From Saprospiraceae bacterium (GTDB taxonomy: Bacteria > Bacteroidota > Bacteroidia > Chitinophagales > Saprospiraceae): 16,977 nt of DNA. Made by a program: the position numbers and the translations under genes. The DNA is taken from assembly GCA_014379065.1 (NCBI GenBank), contig JACMMM010000565.1, positions 1 to 16,977 on the forward strand, written 5' to 3'. This document shows, piece after piece, positions 1-7,125 of the stretch (within the stretch, counting starts at the first letter, position 1; each line of letters starts with the position of its first letter). The notes below the pieces were generated by a model. That model saw only the letters and a program-made list of their open reading frames with translations. It had not been told where the DNA came from and ran no database searches.

Positions 1-1511
1 AGCATGAGCAAGTTTTCGGAAGCAATTTGGATGGATTGCACATACTCGCGCTGTTTGGGTTGGAGCGTGGTGTCGTCCAATAGCCCCGTCATGCCCACCA
101 CTGCATTGAGCGGGGTGCGTATTTCATGGCTCATATTGGAGAGGAAGATGCTCTTAAACTGGCTGGCTTCGGTCAGGCGCTGGTTTTGGCTTTCTATCTC
201 AGCCTGTTGACGCTCTATTTCGGCGTTGCGCTGTTGCAGTTCCCGATGGATGCGCGCTTTATGGGCATTATACCTGTACATCAGAAATACAATAAGGCAC
301 AATGCCAGCAGCCCAAGTATCAGGGCCGTGCGCAACACCCTGCTTTTTTGCAATTCAATGTCTCGGTTTTGTTTTTCGCTGTTGAGTCGCTCTATTTCGT
401 GCTGTTTTCGTTCGGTGTCGTAACGGACTAGCAGCTCCGCCATCTGTGCGTTTTTTTCCAGGTCGAAAATGGAATCGTTGTAGATCCTCGCCATTTTAAG
501 GTTTTCGATAGCGCGGCGGTAAAGCGAGTCTTTGGTGGCTGGATCAGGATTGCGCTGAGCTTTCATTTGCTGGGCTTCGCCCAAACCCCGATAACCAGAT
601 TCAAGGTGGCGCTTTTCTTTCAAAAATTGACCGATTCGAAGTATGTGTGCGAAAGTCTGGCTTGCACAGTCTGGATCTCCTGTTTTCAGCTGAAGTTCGC
701 CGAGGTATGCCATGGTGGTGGCGCTACTGCTCGAATCGCCGCGCTCGCGGTGGTAGGCCAAAGCTCGGCAGAAAAAGCCAAAGGCATCGGCTTTCTTGCC
801 AAGATTCATGGCGCAAATACCTAGGTTGCGGTAAAGCGAACCCCAGCCATCAGCATTGCGCATTTGCAACATGATTTGTTCTGATTTGTCCAGCAGTTGG
901 CGAGCCTCCTCATAACGTTTTTGACCTATCATCAGACCGCTGTAATTGATGTAAAGCGATTTGAGAATATCCCGCCATTCCGCTAAGCGGTGGGGAGCGG
1001 GCGTCTGATGCGTCCGAAGGAGTTGGATGCCCTGATCGTAGTATCGGGCCGCTTTTTCGAGGTCTTTTTGTCGCTGGGTGGTCATGCCGAGGCCATTGAG
1101 GCTGGCAGCAATCTTGATGCTGTCGGAAATCTGCTCAAATATGCCCAGCGCTTTCAAAAGCGAATTAAAAGCGGCTGCGTAGTCGGAATTGTAAAGGTGA
1201 TACCCACCGCGCTGATAGTAGGCAGTGCCCAGATTTCCAAGAGAAAGCCCCTTGGCCCTGGGGTCTTGTTCTAATGGTTTTGTAATTTGTTCAAGAAGTC
1301 GCAGATATTGGTCGCAGCGCGCCATATCCATCCCAAGGTACGCGGTCACGAGACTGTCCAGCGCAATAGCCCTGTCGAGATCAGATGTCGCGTTGGAAAG
1401 TTGGCGCTCAAGCCGGGTCAGGCGTTCGCCCGATTGTGCAGGGAGCAGCATCGGGGCTAAGAAGCACCACCATAAAACCAAATGGACAAGATGAGCAGGA
1501 GGCCGGAACAT
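1..1511 (-). CDS. TPR-containing sensor histidine kinase, partial (N-terminal half)
   Basis: This is a two-component sensor kinase that would autophosphorylate on His and pass the phosphate to a response regulator. Reading leftward from the ATG at 1511 gives 503 codons with no stop before the window edge, so the catalytic ATPase part is missing. Seen in order: a signal peptide (about residues 1-25, with WWCFLAPMLLPA), a helical region with TPR-like repeats (about 40-350, e.g. LGNLGTAYYQRGGY and NLGICAMNLGKKADA), a charged coiled coil, one membrane helix (about 391-412), a second coiled coil, and the HisKA H-box SNMSHEIRTPLNAVVGM with the phospho-acceptor His at about residue 462. This is the common Bacteroidota layout with periplasmic TPRs as the sensing part. 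The start is supported by the signal peptide and by a TAnnTTTG box 23 nt upstream. A hybrid kinase with a receiver domain further left cannot be excluded. Confidence 0.93.
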   Translation of the reverse strand, partial: MFRPPAHLVHLVLWWCFLAPMLLPAQSGERLTRLERQLSNATSDLDRAIALDSLVTAYLGMDMARCDQYLRLLEQITKPLEQDPRAKGLSLGNLGTAYYQRGGYHLYNSDYAAAFNSLLKALGIFEQISDSIKIAASLNGLGMTTQRQKDLEKAARYYDQGIQLLRTHQTPAPHRLAEWRDILKSLYINYSGLMIGQKRYEEARQLLDKSEQIMLQMRNADGWGSLYRNLGICAMNLGKKADAFGFFCRALAYHRERGDSSSSATTMAYLGELQLKTGDPDCASQTFAHILRIGQFLKEKRHLESGYRGLGEAQQMKAQRNPDPATKDSLYRRAIENLKMARIYNDSIFDLEKNAQMAELLVRYDTERKQHEIERLNSEKQNRDIELQKSRVLRTALILGLLALCLIVFLMYRYNAHKARIHRELQQRNAEIERQQAEIESQNQRLTEASQFKSIFLSNMSHEIRTPLNAVVGMTGLLDDTTLQPKQREYVQSIQIASENLLM

Positions 1512-1518
1512 TTTAGTC

Positions 1519-1530
1519 GTGATATATCAC
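1519..1530. promoter_or_regulatory. 12-bp perfect palindrome, possible operator of the histidine kinase gene
   Basis: GTGATATATCAC is a perfect dyad lying between the putative -7 box (1534-1541) and the kinase start codon (1511), where the transcript would begin. A repressor bound there would block initiation. Only the symmetry and position are seen. No regulator is known and a chance palindrome in AT-rich DNA is possible. Confidence 0.3.
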
Positions 1531-1533
1531 CAC

Positions 1534-1541
1534 CAAAAGTA
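1534..1541 (-). promoter_or_regulatory. Putative Bacteroidota -7 promoter element for the histidine kinase gene
   Basis: Read on the minus strand this is TACTTTTG, a full match to the phylum's TAnnTTTG -7 consensus, 23 nt before the ATG at 1511. There is no TTTG -33 box at the usual 19-21 nt spacing, so the assignment is tentative. Confidence 0.4.
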
Positions 1542-1606
1542 ATGCAGCATTAAAGGATAGCGCGGGGCGAGCGTATTAAAAAGTGTAAAAAAATGTAAAG
1601 GCGCTT

Positions 1607-1765
1607 AGGAACGGGCGAATAATAACTTGTTACTTTCATCTGATTCCTTTCTGCTCATACGGCCTATCTTTTTGATTAAAGAGCCCCACTATTCGCACAA
1701 AAAGATAGTTGTCTGAGCAAAAAGTAATCTACCTGAAAGTAACAAGTTATTATTCGCCCGTTCCT
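1607..1765. repeat. 159-bp long inverted repeat (giant hairpin) downstream of the PBP gene
   Basis: The outer 32 bp are exact inverted copies (1607-1638 and 1734-1765). Inside them is an imperfectly paired stretch of about 25 nt with a one-base bulge on each side. Then come another exact 11-bp pair (1664-1674 and 1698-1708) and a 23-nt loop. The two arms are 68 nt each. The right end touches the last base of the PBP stop codon (1765-1767). The element lies between two minus-strand genes, so as RNA it would form a very stable hairpin and could terminate transcription or protect the PBP mRNA 3' end. The size and symmetry also fit a small palindromic or MITE-like element. No flanking target duplication is evident. 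Confidence 0.85.
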
Positions 1766-4437
1766 TAGTTGCCTCCCCCTCGCTTCTCCTCCTTTTTATC
1801 AGGCTTGTGACCAAAAATCCGTCTAAACAATCCCTCCTTCTTTGGCTTATCCTTATTTTCTTCAGGATCTCCTTTGTCTGGCGGCGCTTCCCCACCGGGC
1901 GTTTCACCGGGTTTTAGTCGCTTGGTGTAGAATTGCAGTAAGGAGTCGCGAAGGGTAGAGTCTTGCCCTACTTGTGCCATGAAAGTCTGGAAAGAATCCG
2001 GTGAGATAAGGATCCAGGGCTGGCATCCCAACATGTTCAAGACCTCCGGCTTTGGCGTTGGGAATCGCTCTAACAGAAGTTTGTTGAGTTTTTTGTCGCC
2101 CGCAATTCGGTTCCAAAAGCCGCCTACAATGGGCAGCGCCATGGCCGAACCTTGTCCCTGAGCCATGTTGCGAAAGCGTACCGCAGGGCTTTCGCCTCCT
2201 ACCCAGGCGCCAGTGACAAGTTGGGGGTTGTAGCAAATAAACCAGCCATCAGAATGGTTTTGGGTGGTGCCGGTCTTGCCGGCAAAATCGCCGCGCACAT
2301 ACGAGCGGAGGCGCGCTCCCGTACCGTAATCCACCACATTTTGGAGCATTTTGGTCATGGTGGCAGCTTGGTTGACGGTCATGGCCGTCTCGTGCGGGCC
2401 GAGATTGGGATTGAGCGCAAGTTCCTTACTGTAGTCGTAAATGACATTGTCACGGCGGTCCGTTACACGGAGGATGATAACAGGTTCAGGCCGTTTGCCT
2501 GCATTGGCCATGGTGCCGTACACTTTCATCATTTCGTACAGCGAAATATCGGCAGCCCCCAGGCTGATGCCATACTCACGTGGCAAGGGAGAAGTGACAC
2601 CCATTTTCCGTGCGAGATCAATGGTTTTTTGGATGCCAACTTTCTCGATGATTTGGGCGGTGACGACATTGACAGAACGGGTAAGCGCACCTGCCATGGA
2701 GTACCAACCGCCATAGGTCTCATCCGCGTTATGCGGTTCCCAATCCACAATTTTTTTGATTGCATTGTGGAAATAAGTGCAGGGTTTAATGGTGTCTTGC
2801 AGGGCTGCTGCATAGACAATTGGTTTGAAGGTGGAACCAACCTGCCGTTTGGTAAGCATATGATCCAACTTGAAATCTTTGAAATGGATGCCCCCCACCC
2901 AAGCGCGAACGTAGCCATTGCGATGATCCATGGCCATAAACCCGCAGTTGAGCATACAAAAATAGTAGCGCACCGAATCGAGGGGGCTCAAGGTGGTATC
3001 CATTTCCGAGCCTCCGTTTTTCCAAGTGAAAATGCTCATGCGCGTCGGGGTCTCAAAAGATTTGCGCGCATCTTCATCGCTTAAGCCAGCTTCTTTAAGC
3101 GCCTCCCAGCGGTCGCTGTTTTCGATTTGTTTGTCAATCCATTTGTCGTCGCCCCAGGGTTTTTCGAGCTTGTAGTTTTTCCAATGTGTGTCAAATTGTT
3201 TTTGAAGCCCCTGCATGTGCTTTTGCACCGATTCCTCAGCGAATTGCTGCATTTCGGAGTGGAGGGTGGTATATATTTTTAGGCCGTCGGTATAAAGGTT
3301 GTAGGGCTTGCCGTCAGCATTTCGAAGGTCTTTAAGGATTTTGGGCATCACATCGGTGCGGAGGTGCTCACGGAAGTAGGTGCCAGTGCCTTCGTTGTTG
3401 TTGTCCACGTTGTAGCGTTTTGCGCCCACGGGTTTTTTGCTCAGTTCGTCGTATTCTTTTTGGGTAAGGTGGCCGTTTCTGACCATTTGGCTCAGCACCA
3501 CGTTGCGGCGTTTTCTGGCATTTTCGGGATTCCGCAGCGGGTTGTAGAGGGTCGTGCCTTTGAGCATTCCAACGAGCGTGGAGGCTTGATCTACGGTGAG
3601 GTCATCGGGTTTTCTGCCAAAAAATTGCCGCGAGGCTACATTGATGCCAAACGCATTTTCACCGAAGGGTACTGTATTTAAATACAGGCTTAGCAACTGA
3701 GGTTTGGAGTAAACCCTTTCGAGGCGAACGGAGATAAAATTCTCACGTATCTTATTGATTGCCATGCTCACCCCGGGGATGTAGTAGTTCTTTCTTGGGT
3801 AAAGGTTCTTGGCCAATTGTTGGCTCAAGGTAGAGCCACCGCCCCGCTGCCGTTGACCCGTAGCGAGACCATAAGCCACCCGCAAATAACTCATAATATC
3901 AATGCCGCTATGTTCCAAAAAACGTCTGTCTTCCGTAGCAATGAGGGCGTTGATGATGAATGGCGATACATTTTCGAGCGAAATGGACGTGCGGTTTTCG
4001 AAAAAATACTTCCCGATCAAAATACTGTCTGCGGTATAAATCTCGGTGGAGTTCGCTGATTCTATTTCGCGGAGATCGCTGGTGGAAGGTAGCCGTCCAA
4101 ACAGGCCGAACCATACGCCAATGATTAGGAACAAGATCAGGTTAAAGCCCAAACGTATAAGTAAGCGCCCTCCTCGCAATATTTTACCAACGACAGGATA
4201 TTTACCAAGAAAACCAGCCCAGCGTGTGCTCAGGGGCGCGAAAAATCTCGACCAAGCATCCCTCATGGGTTTTAATTGCCCACCAATAAAGGTTGCCGCT
4301 TTAGTACGTGCATCATAGCATATCTTTAAAATGCGCAGATTCAAATGGGTCGGATCGCCCCAAATTACAAGATCAAGAAGCCAAACGACCAAGACGGTGA
4401 AGAAGGCTTGTAATATCGTCAGAAAAAACTCTAGCAT
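1765..4437 (-). CDS. Class A penicillin-binding protein (PBP1A-type transglycosylase/transpeptidase)
   Basis: This 890-residue bifunctional enzyme polymerises lipid II into glycan strands and crosslinks the stem peptides on the outer face of the inner membrane. The GT51 domain (about 150-330) shows EDRRFLEHSG with catalytic Glu169, GGSTLSQQLAKNL (about 199-211) and ERVYSKPQLLSLYLN with Glu240. The transpeptidase domain (about 490-780) shows SxxK as STFK with nucleophile Ser535, SxN as SVN588-590 and KTGTT from Lys721. All catalytic motifs are present, so it should be active. A hydrophobic segment at 96-114 is the usual signal anchor. An additional hydrophobic stretch at 3-26 lies before it. 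The C-terminal tail (about 841-890) is rich in Pro, Lys and Glu. It lies 49 nt downstream of the GlxA-type regulator on the same strand and could be co-transcribed. I do not assign ponA or mrcA because orthology was not tested. Confidence 0.97.
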   Translation of the reverse strand: MLEFFLTILQAFFTVLVVWLLDLVIWGDPTHLNLRILKICYDARTKAATFIGGQLKPMRDAWSRFFAPLSTRWAGFLGKYPVVGKILRGGRLLIRLGFNLILFLIIGVWFGLFGRLPSTSDLREIESANSTEIYTADSILIGKYFFENRTSISLENVSPFIINALIATEDRRFLEHSGIDIMSYLRVAYGLATGQRQRGGGSTLSQQLAKNLYPRKNYYIPGVSMAINKIRENFISVRLERVYSKPQLLSLYLNTVPFGENAFGINVASRQFFGRKPDDLTVDQASTLVGMLKGTTLYNPLRNPENARKRRNVVLSQMVRNGHLTQKEYDELSKKPVGAKRYNVDNNNEGTGTYFREHLRTDVMPKILKDLRNADGKPYNLYTDGLKIYTTLHSEMQQFAEESVQKHMQGLQKQFDTHWKNYKLEKPWGDDKWIDKQIENSDRWEALKEAGLSDEDARKSFETPTRMSIFTWKNGGSEMDTTLSPLDSVRYYFCMLNCGFMAMDHRNGYVRAWVGGIHFKDFKLDHMLTKRQVGSTFKPIVYAAALQDTIKPCTYFHNAIKKIVDWEPHNADETYGGWYSMAGALTRSVNVVTAQIIEKVGIQKTIDLARKMGVTSPLPREYGISLGAADISLYEMMKVYGTMANAGKRPEPVIILRVTDRRDNVIYDYSKELALNPNLGPHETAMTVNQAATMTKMLQNVVDYGTGARLRSYVRGDFAGKTGTTQNHSDGWFICYNPQLVTGAWVGGESPAVRFRNMAQGQGSAMALPIVGGFWNRIAGDKKLNKLLLERFPTPKPEVLNMLGCQPWILISPDSFQTFMAQVGQDSTLRDSLLQFYTKRLKPGETPGGEAPPDKGDPEENKDKPKKEGLFRRIFGHKPDKKEEKRGGGN

Positions 4438-4486
4438 GACATAGTCCCAAAAAGTGGGCGAAGGTAAGGAAGGTCATGCAAACAAT

Positions 4487-5476
4487 CTAGTTGGCGAGTG
4501 TTCGGGTTTGAATGGTGTTGTACTTATTTCGATACTCGACCGGGGTCAGCCCGGTAACTTTTTTAAAAAGATCCCGAAAGGCTTTAGTATCGGTGTACCC
4601 TACATCGAACATGACCTCTGTCACGTTTTTACGGCTGTTTTCCAAACTTCTTTTGGCGGCCTCAATTTTTACGCGTTGCAGGTATTCCACGACGGTATTA
4701 TTGGTGGCTTTTTTGAAACGCCGCTCAAAACTCCTTCTCCCGACTGCCACCATATCGGCCAGTTGTTCCACCGTGATTTTTTCTTGAAAGTGTTGCTCTA
4801 TGAAATCTTGCGCTTGCCGGATTTCGGTATCCACATGGTCTTTTTGACCCTGGAAAATCATAAACGCCGATTGACTGTTGCGATCAATGTCAATAGCAAA
4901 GAACTTGGAGGCGAGAATCGCGGTCTCTCGGTTGGTGTATTTTTCCACCAAATACAGCAGCAAATTCCAATATGAACTTGCCCCTCCGCTCGAATAAATG
5001 CCCTGATCTTCGGTGATGATGCTGCCGTCTACGAGGTCAACATTGGGGAACATCTGCCGGAATTCGTTGGCAAACAGCCAATGCGTTGAGCATTGTTTGC
5101 CATCCAACAGCCCAGTCGAAGCCAACAAAAAGGCCCCTATGCAAAGCGAGGCAACTTCCGCCCCTTTGCGGTGTTGCTGTATAATCCAGGGCACAATTTC
5201 CTGGTTCAGATCGAGGGCAGTTTTTAAATCGCCACTTAAAGCGGGTATGAAAATCAGGTCGGTCTGCCCAACCTCGTCGAGCAATTTGTCGGGGTGAATG
5301 GAGAACAGGCCGTCATTCAGTCGCACCTCTTTGGAAAGTCCGACGAGTTCTACCTCGAACATGGCGGGTAAGCCTGCGGAAGTGAAAAATTGGTTTACCG
5401 CCGTGAACATGTAACGGGGGTCGGCAATGGCGGCCAAAACCGCCGTTTCAGGAACGAGAATGGAAACCTTTTTCAT
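4487..5476 (-). CDS. GlxA-type transcriptional regulator (DJ-1/PfpI domain + AraC HTH)
   Basis: This predicted 329-residue DNA-binding regulator has an N-terminal DJ-1/PfpI class I glutaminase-like domain (about 1-185) with the nucleophile-elbow Cys in SLCIGAFLLAS (Cys112), followed by STHW as in the GlxA family. A C-terminal AraC/XylS double helix-turn-helix follows (about 218-318, with ITVEQLADMVAVGRRSFERRF and DVGYTDTKAFRDLFKKVTGLTP). In this family the N-terminal domain usually acts as an effector sensor, not as an amidase. The start MKKVSILVPE at 5476 is preferred over an in-frame ATG at 5575, because the fold begins there and the 33 extra residues would cover the promoter region. It is divergent from the VOC/SRPBCC gene row, with 115 bp between the start codons, so control of that row is plausible. 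The ligand is unknown. Confidence 0.92.
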   Translation of the reverse strand: MKKVSILVPETAVLAAIADPRYMFTAVNQFFTSAGLPAMFEVELVGLSKEVRLNDGLFSIHPDKLLDEVGQTDLIFIPALSGDLKTALDLNQEIVPWIIQQHRKGAEVASLCIGAFLLASTGLLDGKQCSTHWLFANEFRQMFPNVDLVDGSIITEDQGIYSSGGASSYWNLLLYLVEKYTNRETAILASKFFAIDIDRNSQSAFMIFQGQKDHVDTEIRQAQDFIEQHFQEKITVEQLADMVAVGRRSFERRFKKATNNTVVEYLQRVKIEAAKRSLENSRKNVTEVMFDVGYTDTKAFRDLFKKVTGLTPVEYRNKYNTIQTRTLAN

Positions 5477-5480
5477 GGAG

Positions 5481-5488
5481 CAAAGATA
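5481..5488 (-). promoter_or_regulatory. Putative -7 promoter element of the GlxA-type regulator gene
   Basis: On the minus strand this reads TATCTTTG, a full match to TAnnTTTG. A TTTG (5509-5506) lies 17 nt upstream and a GTTG (5513-5510) 21 nt upstream as possible -33 boxes. Only four bases separate the box from the ATG at 5476, so transcription would begin at or next to the start codon, giving a leaderless or nearly leaderless mRNA. Confidence 0.45.
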
Positions 5489-5529
5489 AACAATTAGTTT
5501 TGTCGCAAACAACCCTTTAACTTGTCGCA

Positions 5530-5561
5530 TTTGCCACCTACGTCGAATAATGGAATATTTG
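5530..5561 (+). promoter_or_regulatory. Putative promoter of the first VOC gene
   Basis: TTTG (5530-5533) is followed after 20 nt by AATATTTG (5554-5561), which differs from the TAnnTTTG consensus at one fixed position. Spacing matches the Bacteroidota -33/-7 layout and leaves a leader of roughly 25 nt before the ATG at 5592. This is the only promoter-like pair I found ahead of the plus-strand gene row. Confidence 0.4.
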
Positions 5562-5591
5562 CACCTTTGCAGCATACAAAATCGAAGTATA

Positions 5592-6014
5592 ATGAAACAA
5601 ATAATTTCTTATTTGACCTTTAATGGCAACTGTCGAGAAGCTATGACGTTTTACCAAGAATGCCTCGGTGGCGAACTTTTCGTGCAAACTATTGGAGAGT
5701 CGCCAATGGCCGAAAAACTGCCTCCTGAAATGGCAGGCTGTATTTTGCATTCTACACTCACCCAAGCTGAACTTTCGTTGATGGCTTCTGATATAGTTTC
5801 AGAAAAAGGGCTGATTCGTGGCAATAACATTTCCATGATGCTCAATTGTAGTAGCGAGGAAGAAATCAAAAATGCCTACGCCAAACTCTCGACGGGCGGG
5901 CAAACAACCCATCCTCTGGAGGAAACTTTTTGGGGCGCATTGTTTGGGGACTTGACCGATAAGTTTGGGAATCAGTGGCTATTGCATTTTGAAAAAAATA
6001 CGCAGGATTTATAG
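5592..6014 (+). CDS. VOC family protein, PhnB-like (glyoxalase/bleomycin-resistance fold)
   Basis: This 140-residue single-domain protein of the vicinal oxygen chelate superfamily has a PhnB-like pattern: ISYLTFNGNCREAMTFYQ at the N terminus, then LGGELF, and a C-terminal half with LSTGG, ETFWGALFG and KFGNQWLLHF. Family members include dioxygenases, glyoxalases and drug-binding proteins. Most PhnB-like members have no known substrate, so no reaction can be given. The start at 5592 is chosen over an in-frame ATG at 5550, because the conserved fold begins at MKQIISYLTF and the upstream codons overlap the -7 box. It shares the C-terminal STGG, FWGA and FG-x-QW signature with the next gene and with the fusion at 7126, so these are paralogues. 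It is the first gene of the row transcribed away from the GlxA-type regulator. Confidence 0.9.
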   Translation: MKQIISYLTFNGNCREAMTFYQECLGGELFVQTIGESPMAEKLPPEMAGCILHSTLTQAELSLMASDIVSEKGLIRGNNISMMLNCSSEEEIKNAYAKLSTGGQTTHPLEETFWGALFGDLTDKFGNQWLLHFEKNTQDL

Positions 6015-6030
6015 GACTTGTGTCAAATTG

Positions 6031-6064
6031 AATCCTATAAGGTTTTTTAAAACCTTATAGGATT
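6031..6064. terminator. Palindromic hairpin between the two VOC genes, likely terminator
   Basis: An exact 16-bp inverted repeat (6031-6046 and 6049-6064, arm AATCCTATAAGGTTTT) has only two bases between the arms, so the real hairpin has a slightly shorter stem. It begins 16 nt after the first VOC stop codon. The T-rich and A-rich centre makes it symmetric, so it may work in both directions. There is no long U tract after the stem. Similar AT-rich palindromes are scattered repeats in Bacteroidota, so it may instead be a dispersed element. Confidence 0.6.
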
Positions 6065-6165
6065 GTACAAGGTTAGTAATATTGTTTAGCAACAGATATT
6101 CATCGAAACCATTGAGATAACCTTTTCGCAACAATAACTTTTTTTCATTTCAAAAAATACACCAC

Positions 6166-6591
6166 ATGGCATTCCTCAACGTCTATCTAAACTTCAACGG
6201 CACCGCCGAAGTAGCCTTCAACTTCTACAAATCCGTATTCGGCGGTGAATTTACCACCTTCTCCCGCTTTGGCGATATGCCATCTTCCGAAACGCCTATG
6301 CCGGAAAGCGAAGCCAACAAAATGCTTCACGTTGCCCTGCCTGTGCGGGACTGCGTACTAATGGGCAGTGATTGTCCGCCGGATTTCACCACGGGCATCC
6401 AGGGCAACCTCTTCAACATCTCAATTACGGCGAGCAGCAAGGAAGAAGCCGACCAATTGTTCCAAGCGCTCTCTACAGGCGGCGAAGTGTCCATGCCGAT
6501 TGCTGATACTTTTTGGGGCGCTTACTTCGGAATGCTGAAGGACCAATTTGGCGTGCAGTGGATGGTAAACCATGATTCCCCGAAACCCTGA
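6166..6591 (+). CDS. VOC family protein, PhnB-like (second paralogue)
   Basis: This is a 141-residue VOC protein. It begins with MAFLNVYLNFNGTAEVAFNFY, followed by FGGEF, and ends with ALSTGG, DTFWGAYFG and QFGVQWMVNH, the PhnB-like signature. Residue pattern and length match the gene at 5592, so the two probably arose by tandem duplication and later diverged. There is no signal peptide or membrane segment, so it is cytoplasmic. The predicted fold is a homodimer of paired beta-alpha-beta-beta-beta units. The substrate cannot be inferred. It is separated from its paralogue by 151 bp holding a palindromic terminator-like hairpin, and I found no convincing promoter in front of it. Confidence 0.92.
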   Translation: MAFLNVYLNFNGTAEVAFNFYKSVFGGEFTTFSRFGDMPSSETPMPESEANKMLHVALPVRDCVLMGSDCPPDFTTGIQGNLFNISITASSKEEADQLFQALSTGGEVSMPIADTFWGAYFGMLKDQFGVQWMVNHDSPKP

Positions 6592-6662
6592 AACAGCCTC
6601 TCATCCTTTTTATCCCAAAAACCTCAAAACAATCATCTCCTTATTTTTTTATTAATTTCAAC

Positions 6663-7094
6663 ATGAATTCAACAGACAAAACCAACATCACCATAGAAGC
6701 CACCGTCCATGCTCCCGTAGAAAAAGTTTGGGCCATTTACACTTCGCCTGAGCATATCATGCAATGGAACAGTGCCTCAGAGGACTGGCATACCACCGCT
6801 GCTACCAACGACCTGAAAGCCGGAGGCAAGTTCAGCAGCTACATGGCAGCCAAGGATGGCAGCATGGGGTTTGAATTTGGTGGGATATACGACGACGTAA
6901 AAACAAACCAGAAACTTGCTTATACCTTGAGCGATGGCAGAAAAGCAGAAGTGCTTTTTTCAGGCCATGGAGATGAAGCAAAAGTGGTGGTCAACTTTGA
7001 AGCCGAAACTGAAAATTCCATCGAATTGCAACAAGGCGGTTGGCAAGCTATTTTGAACAATTTTAAAGCACACGTAGAATCACAGCAGGGTTGA
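6663..7094 (+). CDS. SRPBCC family protein, AHSA1-like (START/Bet v1 fold)
   Basis: This 143-residue protein has the AHSA1-like SRPBCC fold, a deep hydrophobic pocket. Diagnostic features are the N-terminal strand ITIEATVHAPVEKVWAIYT, the helix HIMQWNSASEDW, the GGKF turn, and the C-terminal helix GGWQAILNNFKAHVES. Bacterial members of this group are mostly uncharacterised and bind or act on small hydrophobic ligands. The link to the eukaryotic Hsp90 activator Aha1 is fold-level only. It is cytoplasmic, lies 71 bp after the VOC gene and 31 bp before the fusion gene whose N-terminal domain belongs to the same family, so these two at least are likely co-transcribed. Confidence 0.92.
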   Translation: MNSTDKTNITIEATVHAPVEKVWAIYTSPEHIMQWNSASEDWHTTAATNDLKAGGKFSSYMAAKDGSMGFEFGGIYDDVKTNQKLAYTLSDGRKAEVLFSGHGDEAKVVVNFEAETENSIELQQGGWQAILNNFKAHVESQQG

Positions 7095-7125
7095 ATTTAA
7101 TTACCAACTTCTAAAATTTTAAGCA

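Noticed and set aside
2152..3084. 310-residue open frame on the plus strand
   Set aside because: It lies fully antisense to the PBP gene, whose catalytic motifs are intact. Its composition is that of a shadow frame and it has no recognisable domain.
5477..5575. Upstream in-frame start for the GlxA-type regulator
   Set aside because: The extra 33 residues are not part of the fold and would cover the promoter-like box and the divergent control region.
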